Positions 22,500 to 32,782 of a DNA stretch of 64,000 bases are shown piece by piece. Origin of the DNA: Datisca glomerata (Eukaryota; Streptophyta; Magnoliopsida; Cucurbitales; Datiscaceae); assembly GCA_003255025.1 (NCBI GenBank), contig QANY01008995.1, positions 248,001 through 312,000 of the forward strand, in the 5' to 3' direction. The notes below the pieces were generated by a model. It had not been told where the DNA came from. It saw only the letters and a program-made list of their open reading frames with translations, and did no database searches. The position numbers and the translations under genes were made by a program. Each line of letters starts with the position of its first letter. The stretch's first letter is position 1.

Positions 22500-23720
22500 T
22501 TATATCTAGAGACCAGCTAGTGTATGAGGCAAGCCTTTGCCCATACCTGGATATCAGCAAACCAAGAAGGTACCAGTTGTTAGTCAGCAGATTCACTAGG
22601 CCCCATCACCAATACTGATTGAACAAAAGGGCAAGGACTTGCTTCTGAGCTTTAGCCGCTTTCTCCAAACCTAGGATGGGTTTGAGGAAAGAGGGGTTAT
22701 GAAAAATGAGTTTTTCCTGATAAGGTAAGCTTAAGACCAATCTTTCCAAAGTGATTTCTGGGAGGGCATAATCAGCAACCAATGTGCTTAGCTACAACCA
22801 CCTCATTGGATAAGACTATATCTCTAAGACCCAGCCACCTTAATCCTTGCCATAGCAGATGTCATCTAATTCTACCTCGGCACATGTATGCTTAGAATCA
22901 TTTCCATTCCACATGATGTTTCTTAGTAGGTTTTGAAATCTGTTCACATCATTTTTAGGTAGGACAAACAACCCACTTCAAAACAGAAACATGGTTAGGA
23001 GGATTGCCTTAATGAGTTGTAGTCTCCCAACATATGACATGTATTTTGAGTCCCAGGACTTTAATCTGGAAGTAATTTTATCAACTAGGGCATCACAATC
23101 ATTTTTTTTCAATTTAGAAGTAATGAGGGGTACTCCAAGGTACCTTACAGGGAGTTGGGCCTCAGGGAATCCTAGATTGGGGATGATATCTTGGCTTGCT
23201 TCTGGGGAGATACCTAAAAGGAAGATCTAAATTTTCTGGCATTGGCTTGAAGACCAGACAAGTTTCTAAGGAGATCGAGACTTTCTCTAATGGCATGCAC
23301 ACTGTGTGGATCCCCATTACAGAATAAGAGCAAATCATCAGCAAAGTACTCTTGTTAAGGCTGACTATATCAGGCAATACTAGCTTCATTCTCTCTGCCA
23401 AGATCTTAGTTAAACACTTATATATCACATTACAGCATGAAATTGGTCTACAATCACCCACTGAGGATGGATTAGGGATCTTGGGAATTATTGAAATAAC
23501 TGTAGAATTTACATCTTCCAAAAGATTCCCTAAAGTAAAGAAATTATGGACAACCTTTGTAAAGTCAGGGCCCACTATGTGCCAAGCTTTCTTAAAGAAA
23601 CCAACAGGAAACCCAACTGGACCAGGAACCTTTGCACTGCCCATAGTAAAAATAGCTTATCTAATTTCTTTATCAGAAATCAGGGTATGAGCTGGCCAGC
23701 TTGGCTATCATTTGGCTTTT
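22500..23720 (-). pseudogene. LINE-B reverse transcriptase with the core deleted
   Basis: The open frame 23644-23162 begins KVPGPVGFPVGFFKKAWHIVG (usual form ..PGPDGF...F....W), then VISIIPKIPNPSSVGDCRPISCC (conserved RPI block) and LAERMKLVLPDIVSLNKS. Immediately after this, in another frame, comes YFADDLLLFCNGDPHS, the catalytic FADD at 23345-23334. In intact LINEs about 150 residues separate these two points, including the first catalytic Asp and the RGVRQGDPLSP block. They are missing here, so about 450 bp were deleted at about 23350. Thumb-like sequence follows with further stops. Confidence 0.88.
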
Positions 23721-24209
23721 TAGGGAGGAGTCAGTCCAGAATATTATAGTTTAAATCTATCCAGTTTTTGGTGCCCAGAAGGTCCTTGTAGAAAAGGATA
23801 ATATGCCTGGAGATGTCCCATGGGGAACTAAGGATATTGCCCTGGTCTACATGCTGAGAAATTTTAGACCTGATCCTATTCTTTTTTCATGCTTTGAAAG
23901 AAGAAACTAGTATTTTAGTCTTCAAGATGTAGCCATTAACCCTAGATTTTTGTCTGTGGAAGCTCTCTTCAGCTTGCCTAAGTTTAAGGAATTCCTTATT
24001 GGCGTCCCTATCTTGGAGGGAGGGGTATGATGGATCAAGGGCTAGTGAGATCTGGATTGTTTCTAGATGTACTCTAGCCATCTTAACCCGAGAGGGGAGG
24101 TCATTACAAAACTCTTCATTAAAAAGCCTTAAGGCATGTTTAAGGGCTTTAAGTTTGGTGCAAAGTTAGAACATGGCAGTACCCTCAACACTCATGCTCC
24201 AAGACGACT

Positions 24210-24985
24210 CTAGGACATGCCAAAATCCCTCCATTTCGAACCAAAAGTCAAAGAATTTAAGCTTATTCTAGGTTTGTATGGGGCTTTATCTAACTTCACA
24301 ATAATAGGTTTGTGGTCTGAGATGCCAAGAGGGGGAAAGGAGCATTTTGTGTCTGGAAAGATGTCAACCCAATTGGTGTTACCAAGAACCCTATCCAACT
24401 TACACATAATGAAAGTTCCATCATGTTGTTTATTTTCCCTTGTAAATTGACAGCCTGAATAAGCTAGGTCTTCGGCCTCAATATTGAAGGTGCAATTATT
24501 AAAATTAGTCAAACCATCAGTCCAGTCATTAAGCCTCCCAGATTTCTCAGCAGGGAAAGATACAACATTGAAGTCGCCCAAGATAAGCAGAGGAGAGCCT
24601 GAAAATGAAGAATGATGATTGACCGGGGAACTCCATAAGGGCAATCTAGTCTGTTTGGAGTTAGCAGCATAAACAAAGGCGATAAAGCATGTGATATCAC
24701 TATTAATAACAGATACCTTGCAAAGGATGGCCTGATCGGTGGTGTCCAAGATAGTGATGTGCAAGGCAGACCCATTCCATGCAACCGAGATTCTCCCTCC
24801 AGCAGCAAAGTCATAGTTGGCTATGCACTCCCAGTTAGGGAACACAGCCCTAGACAGTTTGTCAAAATTAGAACTCTTGACTTTGATTTCAATATTTAGC
24901 ATAGTGAAAGGTTGTAATCTCTACACAACGTCCTCATATATGCTTATTTTAGAGAGCCATTGAGCCCTCTAATGTTCCATGTAGC
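24210..24985 (-). pseudogene. LINE-B endonuclease domain (exo_endo_phos)
   Basis: The N-terminal strand LATWNIRGLNG is readable just upstream at about 24985-24950 (Asn of the active site), then a stop. The open frame 24902-24210 (230 codons) has AGGRISVAWNG, then LLILGDFNVV (catalytic GDFN), KLDRVLGN (LDR block) and a C-terminal SDHKPIIV with the catalytic Asp-His. This endonuclease nicks target DNA for target-primed reverse transcription. The conserved YIGETK glutamate region is degraded (around the start of this frame). Confidence 0.92.
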
Positions 24986-25039
24986 TAGATTAAACATGGG
25001 GAGGGGAAGTGGGGGAGCCCCACTCAGGCCAGTGTAGCT

Positions 25040-25430
25040 TGCACTTTTTTCTTGTTCTTATTTTTGGCATTAGAGGAAGGAGATGAGGTCTTGAATTCCC
25101 CCGAGTCCATAGCTTCTAGAACAGGTAAATTAGCATAATCCCCCCGCTGGTGGATTGGGAAGGGGAAGCATTATAATGGGTTGAGGCTGCTCAAGTTCAT
25201 TGAACATAGCCAATTCCATACTCGGGATTTCATATTTCTTCCTTCTGGTCTTCATTGAAAGGACAACAGTCCAGTCATTTTCAGTAGATGGGGAATGTAG
25301 GGTGGGGGATGGAGGAGGTAGGGTAGGTGGGGCATTGTTAAGCATGGTAATGTTGGAGGGTCTCGGAGGGTTCACTACTGGGTTAGGTTCTAAAGAGGCA
25401 GTAGGGTCTTCAACAGGCAGTTTGCATTAA
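25040..25430 (-). pseudogene. LINE-B ORF1 C-terminal remnant
   Basis: Open for 81 codons at 25375-25130 (minus), continuing in frame upstream to about 25430. It is proline-rich with an ENDWTVVLS.K.RRKK patch. It sits immediately upstream of the endonuclease as ORF1 should; no zinc knuckle is left. Assigned mainly by position. Confidence 0.5.
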
Positions 25431-25435
25431 TCTTG

Positions 25436-25640
25436 TAAATTCTTTCTTCATAATAAAATACTATCAAAATCTCTCTGTAGTTTTTATTCCCTTTAAGGGT
25501 TTTCCACGTAAATTATAGTGTTGTTATTCTCTCATTTTCTCTCTAAAATATTATATTTATTATTCTTTTGTAAAGGGTTCTTCATACCGAAAAAATTCTA
25601 TATATTTTGGTGCTTTCATTGAGAGTTGAGAAAAAACTCA
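25436..25640 (+). repeat. Edge of a Ty3/gypsy LTR with primer-site-like sequence
   Basis: The sequence GGGTTTTCCACGTAAATT followed by a T-rich stretch and TTTGGTGCTTTCATTGAGAG (about 25600-25621) resembles the R-U5 end and primer-proximal leader of plant Ty3/gypsy (Tat-like) elements. No second LTR copy is visible, and the LINE-B truncation point cuts the left side. The family assignment rests on recollection of this leader type. Confidence 0.4.
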
Positions 25641-26029
25641 AGAAATCCATCCCTTAAATGCTCTAAACTAAATCAAACGCGCTTCCAACAACGAAAGGAG
25701 AAGAAGAAATGGATGCGTAAGTAGAAACAAAAAATGACTACGGAACCGAAAACATAGCGAAGAATGGTAAATTCACTCATTCGTATTAGATTGATTTATC
25801 CATTTTGTTCAATTATTATTTTAAAAAATTATTATTAACACAATTCATGGAATTGAATTATGAAAGTTCAACAACCACCACGAGGATTCGATGAAACCCA
25901 CGAACTGCCACCCGCGGACTGCCAGACGATCGAAGCTTCGCCTATGACAGCTAGGTCAAGAGCAACCGAAGCAAAAAAAAAGTGAGGAAGGAGATCATAA
26001 AAGAAATCCATTCGAAGGAAGGATGAGTG

Positions 26030-26510
26030 AAAAAAAATCACAACGGATAAGAAAAGTAGAGCTCATAAAGTTCAGATCATAAAATCTCAGAGAGCTCAAA
26101 AACTTCTGAAAAATTCATACTAGAATAACTCAGAAAGATCATAAGAGCTCAGAAAGCTCATATCAGAAGAGCTCAAAAAACTCATATAAAAAAAGCTTAT
26201 AAAGCTCGGATCAAAAGAGCTCATAAAGTTCAGAAAATCTCAGACTAGGAAAGCTCAGAAGGCTCAGACCAGAAGAACTCGAAAAGATCAGAAGAGCTCA
26301 GAAAACTTTGATCAAACAAGCTCAGAAGAGCTCAGATTAGAAAAACTCATAAATCTCAGACCAAAAGAGCTCATAAAGCTCAGATAAAAAAAAACTTATA
26401 AAACTCAGACCAGAAGAGCTCAGAAAGTTCAGGAAGTTCAGAAAGCTCATAAAACTCAGACCATAAAAGCTCATAAAATAAAGAAAGGGCTTTAGAAAAG
26501 TCAAAGTCAG
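26030..26510. repeat. Degenerate AGCTCAGA/AGCTCATAAA short-period repeat array
   Basis: About 480 bp built from variants of GAGCTCAGAA, AGCTCATAAAG and CTCAGACCAGAAG, repeated dozens of times with a higher-order spacing of roughly 20-25 bp. Many copies contain the SacI-like GAGCTC core or AAGCTC. It lies downstream of the gypsy LTR edge, where some Tat-like elements carry repetitive leaders. No open frame runs through it. Confidence 0.7.
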
Positions 26511-26699
26511 AGCTTCATAATGAAAAAATTGAAGTTTAGATTAGAGAAGTTGCAGCTCTTCAAAAAAGAAAAAGTTAGAGAGTTAGAATTTCAGAATAGA
26601 AATAAAAGATTTCAGAATAGAAATTCGTTAGAAAAGAAAAAAATGTTAAGAAAAGAATTTTAACTCAGAAATTTCAGAGAAAAGAAAAGCAAAGAAGAT

Positions 26700-26800
26700 C
26701 ATGTTCGCTTCTGTCAAGAAAGCTGCCCCTTCAGAACGGGAAAACTGCCTCTTCAGAACGAGAAAGCTGTCACTTCATTATAGAATGGGAAAGCAAAAAA
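26700..26800. repeat. Imperfect tandem repeat of about 28 bp
   Basis: Three successive copies of GAAAGCTGCCCCTTCAGAACG-like units (GAAAACTGCCTCTTCAGAACG, AAAGCTGTCACTTCATTATAGAACG-like), decreasing in similarity rightward. Confidence 0.5.
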
Positions 26801-26969
26801 AAATAGCCATTCAAATTTTTAGAACGGAAGGCTACGACTTGATAATTTTTCAAATGGACTTTATGAGATAATAAAATATGTACAAACATATAAATCTGGA
26901 GCTTCTCTCCTAGATTTTCTTTTCTAGGATGGCCGGCTGCTTAGGGTCGAAATCTTACTCTCGATGACT

Positions 26970-27370
26970 TAAAAAAAAGAGGTATTCACTTGGTCATTAA
27001 GTGTCTCTCTGCAAGGATGAGGAAAGTAATAACCATTTATTCCTACATTTCTCATTCACTGTTGTGCTTTGGAATTTGGTTATTTTGAATGCGGGTAATA
27101 GTTGATGCATGTTGAAAAATGTGATGGAACTATTGACGGGCTGTATATTTTTAGATTATGGGAATATGGGGAAGAAGCTTTGGAAAGTTATCCCATTGTA
27201 TACTTTTTCAACTTTTTGATCGGAAAGAAATAGAAGGATTTTTTAGGGGATTGAATCCCAAATGGATTTTGTTCTTAAGTCATTTGTTCTTTCTTGTACT
27301 TCTCAATCCAATGGTTTTATTAGCTGGATAATCAGTTGATTTTTTGTATTTACTTCTTTTTATTTAATAC
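26970..27370 (+). pseudogene. LINE zf-RVT fragment (LINE-C)
   Basis: KKRGIHLVIKCLSARM, a shifted C/H-containing segment, then LWNLVILNAG, LLTGC and GKKLWKVIP, ending SERNRRIF. This is the order of the zf-RVT region of a plant LINE; the RGIHLV.RC start and the RNRRIF end are the recognisable parts. T-rich sequence follows (27338-27380). No RT is attached, so it is a short fragment. Confidence 0.65.
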
Positions 27371-27439
27371 ACATACATTTTTTGATGCCCTTCATTCAAC
27401 ATATGGGTATATTGAATTCTTTTTTCAAGAAAAATTGTT

Positions 27440-27772
27440 AAGGATTTAGAACATTTCGAGGATAATGGATTCATTTGGACTGAAGGCTACACTAATAAGG
27501 AAGTTTGCTTCATTGATAGGTTGAACGTCTTTGAACATTAGTTATAAGTATATCACATAAATAAGGTTTTTCTACCATGTTTTTTTTCTTAAGTTTCTCC
27601 ATTCATATGAATCATATTCATTTCATGTGTTAGTTTCACCTGGCATTTTTTTCTTTTCTAATATCGCTCTTCCAGATCCTAAGGTTAGTACTTCATATAA
27701 AATGGAAGTTTTGAGGGATTCTGAGTTTAAGATTTGACCTTTATTCAGAGTAACATTGGATAATGGAGAGCA
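27440..27772 (+). pseudogene. Possible captured exon(s), FYRN-like
   Basis: Two open stretches separated by an intron-like gap: DLEHFEDNGFIWTEGYT near 27446-27500, and DPKVSTSYKMEVLRDSEFK then PLFRVTLDNGEQ near 27676-27771. The second has an internal TGA and ends at a GT donor-like GTAGTT. The spacing of a GY. turn followed by Y.MEVLRD and PLFRVT resembles the FY-rich N-terminal (FYRN) domain of chromatin proteins. I hold this weakly; it could be another host gene. It lies left of a CACTA terminus. Confidence 0.3.
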
Positions 27773-28149
27773 GGTAGTTCTGTAATTTAATCAGTGTGAT
27801 TTTGTTTTATCTATGGTTTGTTTTGCTTATATCTTTCACTCTGTGATTTTTTATTGTTACCTAATTATGCTCGCTTTGCATTATTGTTAATTGCTATAGA
27901 GTGGCAGATACTTACTTCTTGATACTTGTACACTTTTTTAACTTTAATACAATATATTATGCTTAGAATTTTGAATGTGTGTATTCACCAGCTTTGTTCT
28001 GTAACTCTATGGGCTTTAAGAAGTTTCTTTGGCATTCATGGAGTCATATTTAGTTATATTAGCATATTTTTCAGTAGGAAACATTGGTTGTTAAATGTTT
28101 TCTCATGCATATCATGGAATTTTGCTAATTGAATTTGCTCTGATATTGA

Positions 28150-28435
28150 ATATATTGCTGTCATGGAAAGACATTTGACTTTCCATGACAGTTTTTTTTA
28201 TTGAAGATACTAAACTTTTAATGACGGGGACTCCCCGCCATCTAAAATCTTTTAGCGGCATCCTACGATGACAGGGATTCCCCGCCATCTTAATGATATT
28301 TGCGTCATCTTATTATGACGGTTTTTGTTAAAAAGAATAAATATGACAGCCCGATAGATGACAGTCGGCAAGCCATCATTATAGGGTTATAATGACGGGT
28401 TTTGACCGTCATTTAACCCCACTTTTGTTGTAGTG
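28150..28435. mobile_element. CACTA-3 right terminus with subterminal repeats
   Basis: The block ends ...CACTTTTGTTGTAGTG at 28435; its complement starts CACTACAACAAAAGTG, a typical CACTA end. Inside are repeated ATGACGG/ATGACAG motifs in both orientations (28203, 28263, 28316, 28340, 28358, 28391 and others), as expected of subterminal transposase-binding repeats. A perfect 13-bp inverted repeat CTGTCATGGAAAG (28158-28170 and 28179-28191) lies at its inner edge. The right flank continues as Athila LTR sequence, so the element inserted into that LTR. I could not find the left end. Confidence 0.65.
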
Positions 28436-28438
28436 TTG

Positions 28439-28618
28439 TAGTTTAATTAAAATTTTACTTTAATTAAAACTCTCAATTTTTCATCATTCTCAATTAGAAT
28501 TAAGGTCTAGTTAATTTCAGTAATTAATATTAATCATCATGTGGACGATACTCTATTTTATAAAAATTTATTACTTGACGACGATAGTGTACACTTGCAT
28601 TATAAAAAAATCGTACTA
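28439..28618 (+). repeat. Athila-like 5' LTR, right end only
   Basis: AGTTTAATTAAAATTTTACTTT through ACTTGACGACGATAGTGTAC matches 33839-34224 of the 3' LTR without the MITE. The left part of the LTR is absent, being interrupted by the CACTA-3 end. Confidence 0.85.
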
Positions 28619-28624
28619 AGTTTT

Positions 28625-28642
28625 TGGCGCCGTTGTCGGGGA
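28625..28642 (+). other. Primer binding site, Asp-tRNA type (Athila-like)
   Basis: TGGCGCCGTTGTCGGGGA, a few bases after the LTR end, is the primer site known from Athila/Tat-group elements. Confidence 0.9.
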
Positions 28643-28755
28643 TTGATTTTATTTATTAATATTGGAGTTACATATCCATAATTTTAGTTCGAGTCTTCAT
28701 TTTTTTTATTTATGATTGTTTACTATTTTGAATTTTCAGGAGTTTTCTAAGGCGT

Positions 28756-30120
28756 ATGAGAAAAATTAGAAGCGAAAATTTGACTCTTCTAAGTTTAGAA
28801 ATTGAGCGAACTCTTCATCGTAATAGAAAAGTGAGAAGAGAAGTTTCTAAACAACCTCAAGAAACTATGGAAGACATTAGAGAAAATCCTGAAATTTTGA
28901 ACAACCAAAATAACCAGGTAATTCGAGATTATACTATGTCATTGATCAATGAGTCCACGTCTCCCATTCAACGCCATGTTATTAATGCCAACAATTTTGA
29001 GATTAAACTGACTATCATTCACATGGTGCAAGCAGATCAGTTCAGTACCATGCCTAATGATGATCGAAATGTTCACATAGTCACTTTTCTCGAAATTTGT
29101 GAGACATTCAAGTACAACAATGTCTCAACTGATGCAATTAGGTTGAGATTATTCTCATTTTCACTTCAAGATAAGGCTAAGAGTTGGTTAAACTCTTTAC
29201 CCGCTGTATTAATCACCACTTGGAATGGACTTTCTGAGAAATTTTTAGCTAAATTCTTTCCACCAGCTAAAACAGCCAAGATGAGGAATGAGATCACTAC
29301 TTTTATCCAATATGAGATGGAGTCTCTTTATGAGATGTTGAGGATGCTCATATCATGAACTCCCTGGATGGCTACAAGTCCAAACTTTCTACATTGGTTT
29401 GGGAAATTCAACAAGGACACTAGTGGATGCATCAACAAGAGGAGCTTCAATGGGAAAAACACATGAGGAGGCTTATGCTTTGCTTGAAGAAATGTTTGCT
29501 AAGCCTATCAATGGCCAATTGAGCGCAACGTATTGAGAAATATTCATGGAGTTCATGAAGTCGATGCTCTTACTACTCAAGTAGCTACATTGTCCAAATA
29601 ATTGAGCTTTTTCATTGCCAATGCCAATACTATTCATGCTTTACGGAAGTTTATAATTTGTGTAATAGACCTTATCTTAGTGTCAAGATGGTAATCATTT
29701 TGCTCATTCTCAGTCAGAACATGTTAATTTTGTTGAGAATTATAGCAGGCCGAATACCCATTGTCCAACACTTATAACCAAGGGTGGTGAAATCACCCTA
29801 ATTTCTCTCAGAAGAATAGTCAGAATGTGATGAATACACCAATTGATAATCAGCCTCAATTTCAGCCTCAACAACCTAAATTTTCTTTAGAAGATGCTCT
29901 TGCCCAGCTCACAGTAACTACTAGTCAATTTATGGTAAGAACAAATACTACACTTCGGAGGTAAGAAATAAGTATTCAGAGTCAAGTTGTATCTATTCAG
30001 AATTTAGAGCTTCAAATTGGTCAATTGTCAGAAATACTCACTCAAAGGCCACAACGATCTCTACCGCGAAACACTGAGAGGAATCCAAAAGAATAAGTAA
30101 TTGCCATTACCATTCATAAT
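28756..30120 (+). pseudogene. Athila-like gag, open for 200 codons then broken
   Basis: The open frame 28756-29358 starts at the first ATG after the leader. It contains ANNFEIKLTIIHMVQ, HIVTFLEICETFKYN, AIRLRLFSFSLQDKAKSWLN, TTWNGLSEKFLAKFFPPAKTAK and YEMESLYEM, the Athila/Tat-type Retrotrans_gag domain in order. After a frame break, QTFY/WFGKF and GVHEVDALTTQVATLSK blocks persist to about 29600, and glutamine-rich sequence (QPQFQPQQP) to about 29880. The tail is heavily degraded. Confidence 0.92.
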
Positions 30121-30391
30121 GGCAAGGAGTTAGTATAACCGAAGAAAGCAACAATTGAAAGTTCCCAGCCAATTGAAGCACAAATTGAGGTTGTAGGTGA
30201 TGATCTTGTCAAGAGCTCAGAAATGAAAGAAAGCAAGCCTAAGTCAAATCTTTTTTCCTGATAATCCTCCATCATATGTTCCACCTATTCCATAGTCTCA
30301 GTGGTTCCAAAAGTAAAAATTGAACAAGTAGTTTTTTAAGTTTCTTGATGTATTTTGGAAACTACATATAAACATCCATTTTGCTGATTCT

Positions 30392-31165
30392 TTGGAACAA
30401 ATGCTGAGCTGTGTCAAATTCATGAAGGAAATTCTCTCAAACATGAGAAAGCTAGAGGAGTATGAGACAGTTGCACTTACTGAGGAGTGTAGTGTTATCT
30501 TGCAAAATAAATTACCTCCAAAGTTAAAGGACCCTGAGAGTTTTACTATTTCCTACACCATTGGGCCTTCATATTTTGAAAAGGCTCTATGTGATCTTGG
30601 AGCTAGTATCAATTTGATGCCATATTCAGTTTACAAGAAGTTAGGTCTTGGAGAAACTAAGCTGACGACGGTAACTTAGTTAGTTACTATCAGAAAGCCA
30701 CGGGGAATTATTGAAGACATCTTGGTAAATTTGGATAGATTTATTTTCCTAGTTGATTTTATTGTACTTGACATGGAGGAAAACAAATAAATTCTAGTTT
30801 TCTTGGTAGACCATTCTTAGCTACGGGAAGAACTCTTATTGATGTGAAAAAATGAGAACTTATTTTGAGAGTGCAAGAAGATCAAGTAGTTTTCAAGGTC
30901 TTCAAAGAAGTTAAACACCCAAATGATAAGAATAGCTGTTTGCAAGCGGATAGTGCAGAATTGGGAGAATGTAAACCTAGACACCTACCATATATTGAGA
31001 AACCAGCGGTGTTAGACCTCCACATTTGGTACACCATTATGGGAGAAACATCCACTTCGCATGTCAATTATCTCTACTTCGTTAAATAGTGAACAAGAAA
31101 TCAAGCTGCTGAGGATGTTGAGATAGCACAAAACGGCCTTGGGGTGGCCAATTTCTGACACAAAA
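30392..31165 (+). pseudogene. Athila-like aspartic protease region, broken, then pol deletion
   Basis: The open frame 30392-30679 has ECSVILQNKLPPKLKDPESFTI, then FEKALCDLGASINLMPYSVYKKLGLGE. DLGAS is the retropepsin active-site motif (D-S/T/L-G-A). A TAG at 30677-30679 is followed by conserved sequence in frame (RKPRGIIEDILV, then FIVLDMEE). The last recognisable gag-pro element, HKTALGWPISDTKG (about 31119-31162), normally leads into RT. Here it is joined to sequence resembling the post-integrase tail (SGQRVKL, about 31172-31195). Confidence 0.88.
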
Positions 31166-31169
31166 GGAG

Positions 31170-32782
31170 TTTTAAAGTCAGTGGACAACGGGTGAAGCTT
31201 ATATGATCATTACGTCTGGCTGAAGACATTAACGCAAGCACTACCGAGAGGCAGCCTGATTTGATTGGCTTTATTGTTATTTAATTATTTAATTATTTTA
31301 CTTATTTTATTTTGGTTTATTCAGGTTAAAAAAAATTATGGACAAATTTAGCTCACGCACCATTTTTCATCTAAGTTGGAGACAACAAACAATGCAGAGA
31401 ATGGCGAAGATGAACGCTCATCCTTATTCATGGGAGTACTCTCAACATACTCTTTTTACATTTTTTTTTCATTGAGGACAATGAAACTTTTAAGTTTGGA
31501 GGTGGTGGTTTTGTTAAAAATTAAATTTTTGGCATTTTGTAGTAGACAACACTAACACCTATGATGAGATCAGTTTTGAATTATTGATAGCTTTGGAAAA
31601 AATGATGAATTTGTGTATCGATATGTGTTTGAACCAATTATTGATTTGCATTTCACTAGAGAATCCTGACATTCTGAGCACCTAGCCTTACGTGTTTGAT
31701 TATCTTTTTTACTTAGAAAAGGTTTATGTGACTTAAGGAATCATTATGATCTCATAAGAACTCTAGAACCAATTTGACTATTGCTCGTGATGAAATTATA
31801 GACTACATTATATTTAGGATATGATTTAAGTCATATTTGGACCGTTTGAGCTTTTCAAGCCAACCTATATATAATTGTTTGCCTAGTCATCATTGTTGAG
31901 CCTAAATAGCCATCTATTTTTGTTATCACCCATGATAGTTTCCTACCTTTATGAAAAAAATTCCCTAGTACGCTTTTTTACTCATAGTATTTGAATATTA
32001 TAGAAAAATACTTAAAGCTATGACGATATGGGTGGATGGGAGGAGTTTTGATATATTAAAAAAATTGTGAATAAGTTTGATTTCGTAGTCTCTTATACTT
32101 GAGTGACTAAGCTCGAAGAGATGTCTAAACACCTAATACCCTAAGATCAACTGGTTTGGGAGCTATTAGCTGAAAGCTCATTAAAAAAAGAGAAGCTTAA
32201 GGAAATCAGATTAAAAAAAATAAAGAATGGTTAGTTTGGTTGATATTTCTTGTGGTGGATAGTGACAAGTTTGGTGGTATGACAAGAAAAGTTGGGTTAA
32301 CCACATTGATTCCTAGAATGCATGTGTGACTATGGATAAAGATTGAGCCGAAATAATATCCTTTAGCCTACCATAAACCCTAACCATACATTACAAGCCT
32401 AAAAAAGTCCTAATGATCCCTAGTGTAGTGGTTTGCCTACATTAATGGAGAGTGACATGAAAAGTTGGACGGCTTTTATAAGACTTGGTTGCATGAACTC
32501 ATTTAAGACTAAGAAGTTGGACGGCTTAAGGCGACACATACCCACTCGGGATTTTTCAAGGTGTAATGTAAGTTAGTAGTTGTGTTGAAATTCTGCATGA
32601 TCACAATTCAGAAGTTTTTTCTTAAGTTATCGCTATTTTGAAATCTCTTAGGCATGTTTAGTTAGTCATAACATTTTGTCACTTGATCCGTAGTTTTGAT
32701 TAATTAGTGTTTAATATTTTCTTATTTGATTTTTTATTTTAGTTTTGCTCGAGAACTAACAAAAAGTTAGTTTGGGTGTATT
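31170..32782 (+). other. Athila-like 3' non-coding region
   Basis: 1.6 kb without coding signals. It contains the lineage-typical ATTGAGGACAATG block near 31472 and ends in the purine-rich AAAAAGTTAGTTTGGGTG (32760-32777) just before the 3' LTR, which is probably the plus-strand priming tract. Confidence 0.7.

Larger units (their letters stand above)
21795..25435 (-). mobile_element. LINE-B: plant L1-like retrotransposon, 5' truncated and internally deleted
   Basis: Read on the minus strand from 25435 down: an ORF1-like proline-rich tail, the apurinic-type endonuclease (about 24960-24210), the RT N-terminal part (23720-23355), RT from the catalytic FADD onward (23345-22500), zf-RVT (22424-21873), and a short A-run (about 21805-21795) as the 3' tail. 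The 5' part of ORF1 is absent, as usual for LINE insertions. No RNase H follows zf-RVT, unlike LINE-A, so the two belong to different lineages. Frameshifts occur in all parts. Confidence 0.9.
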
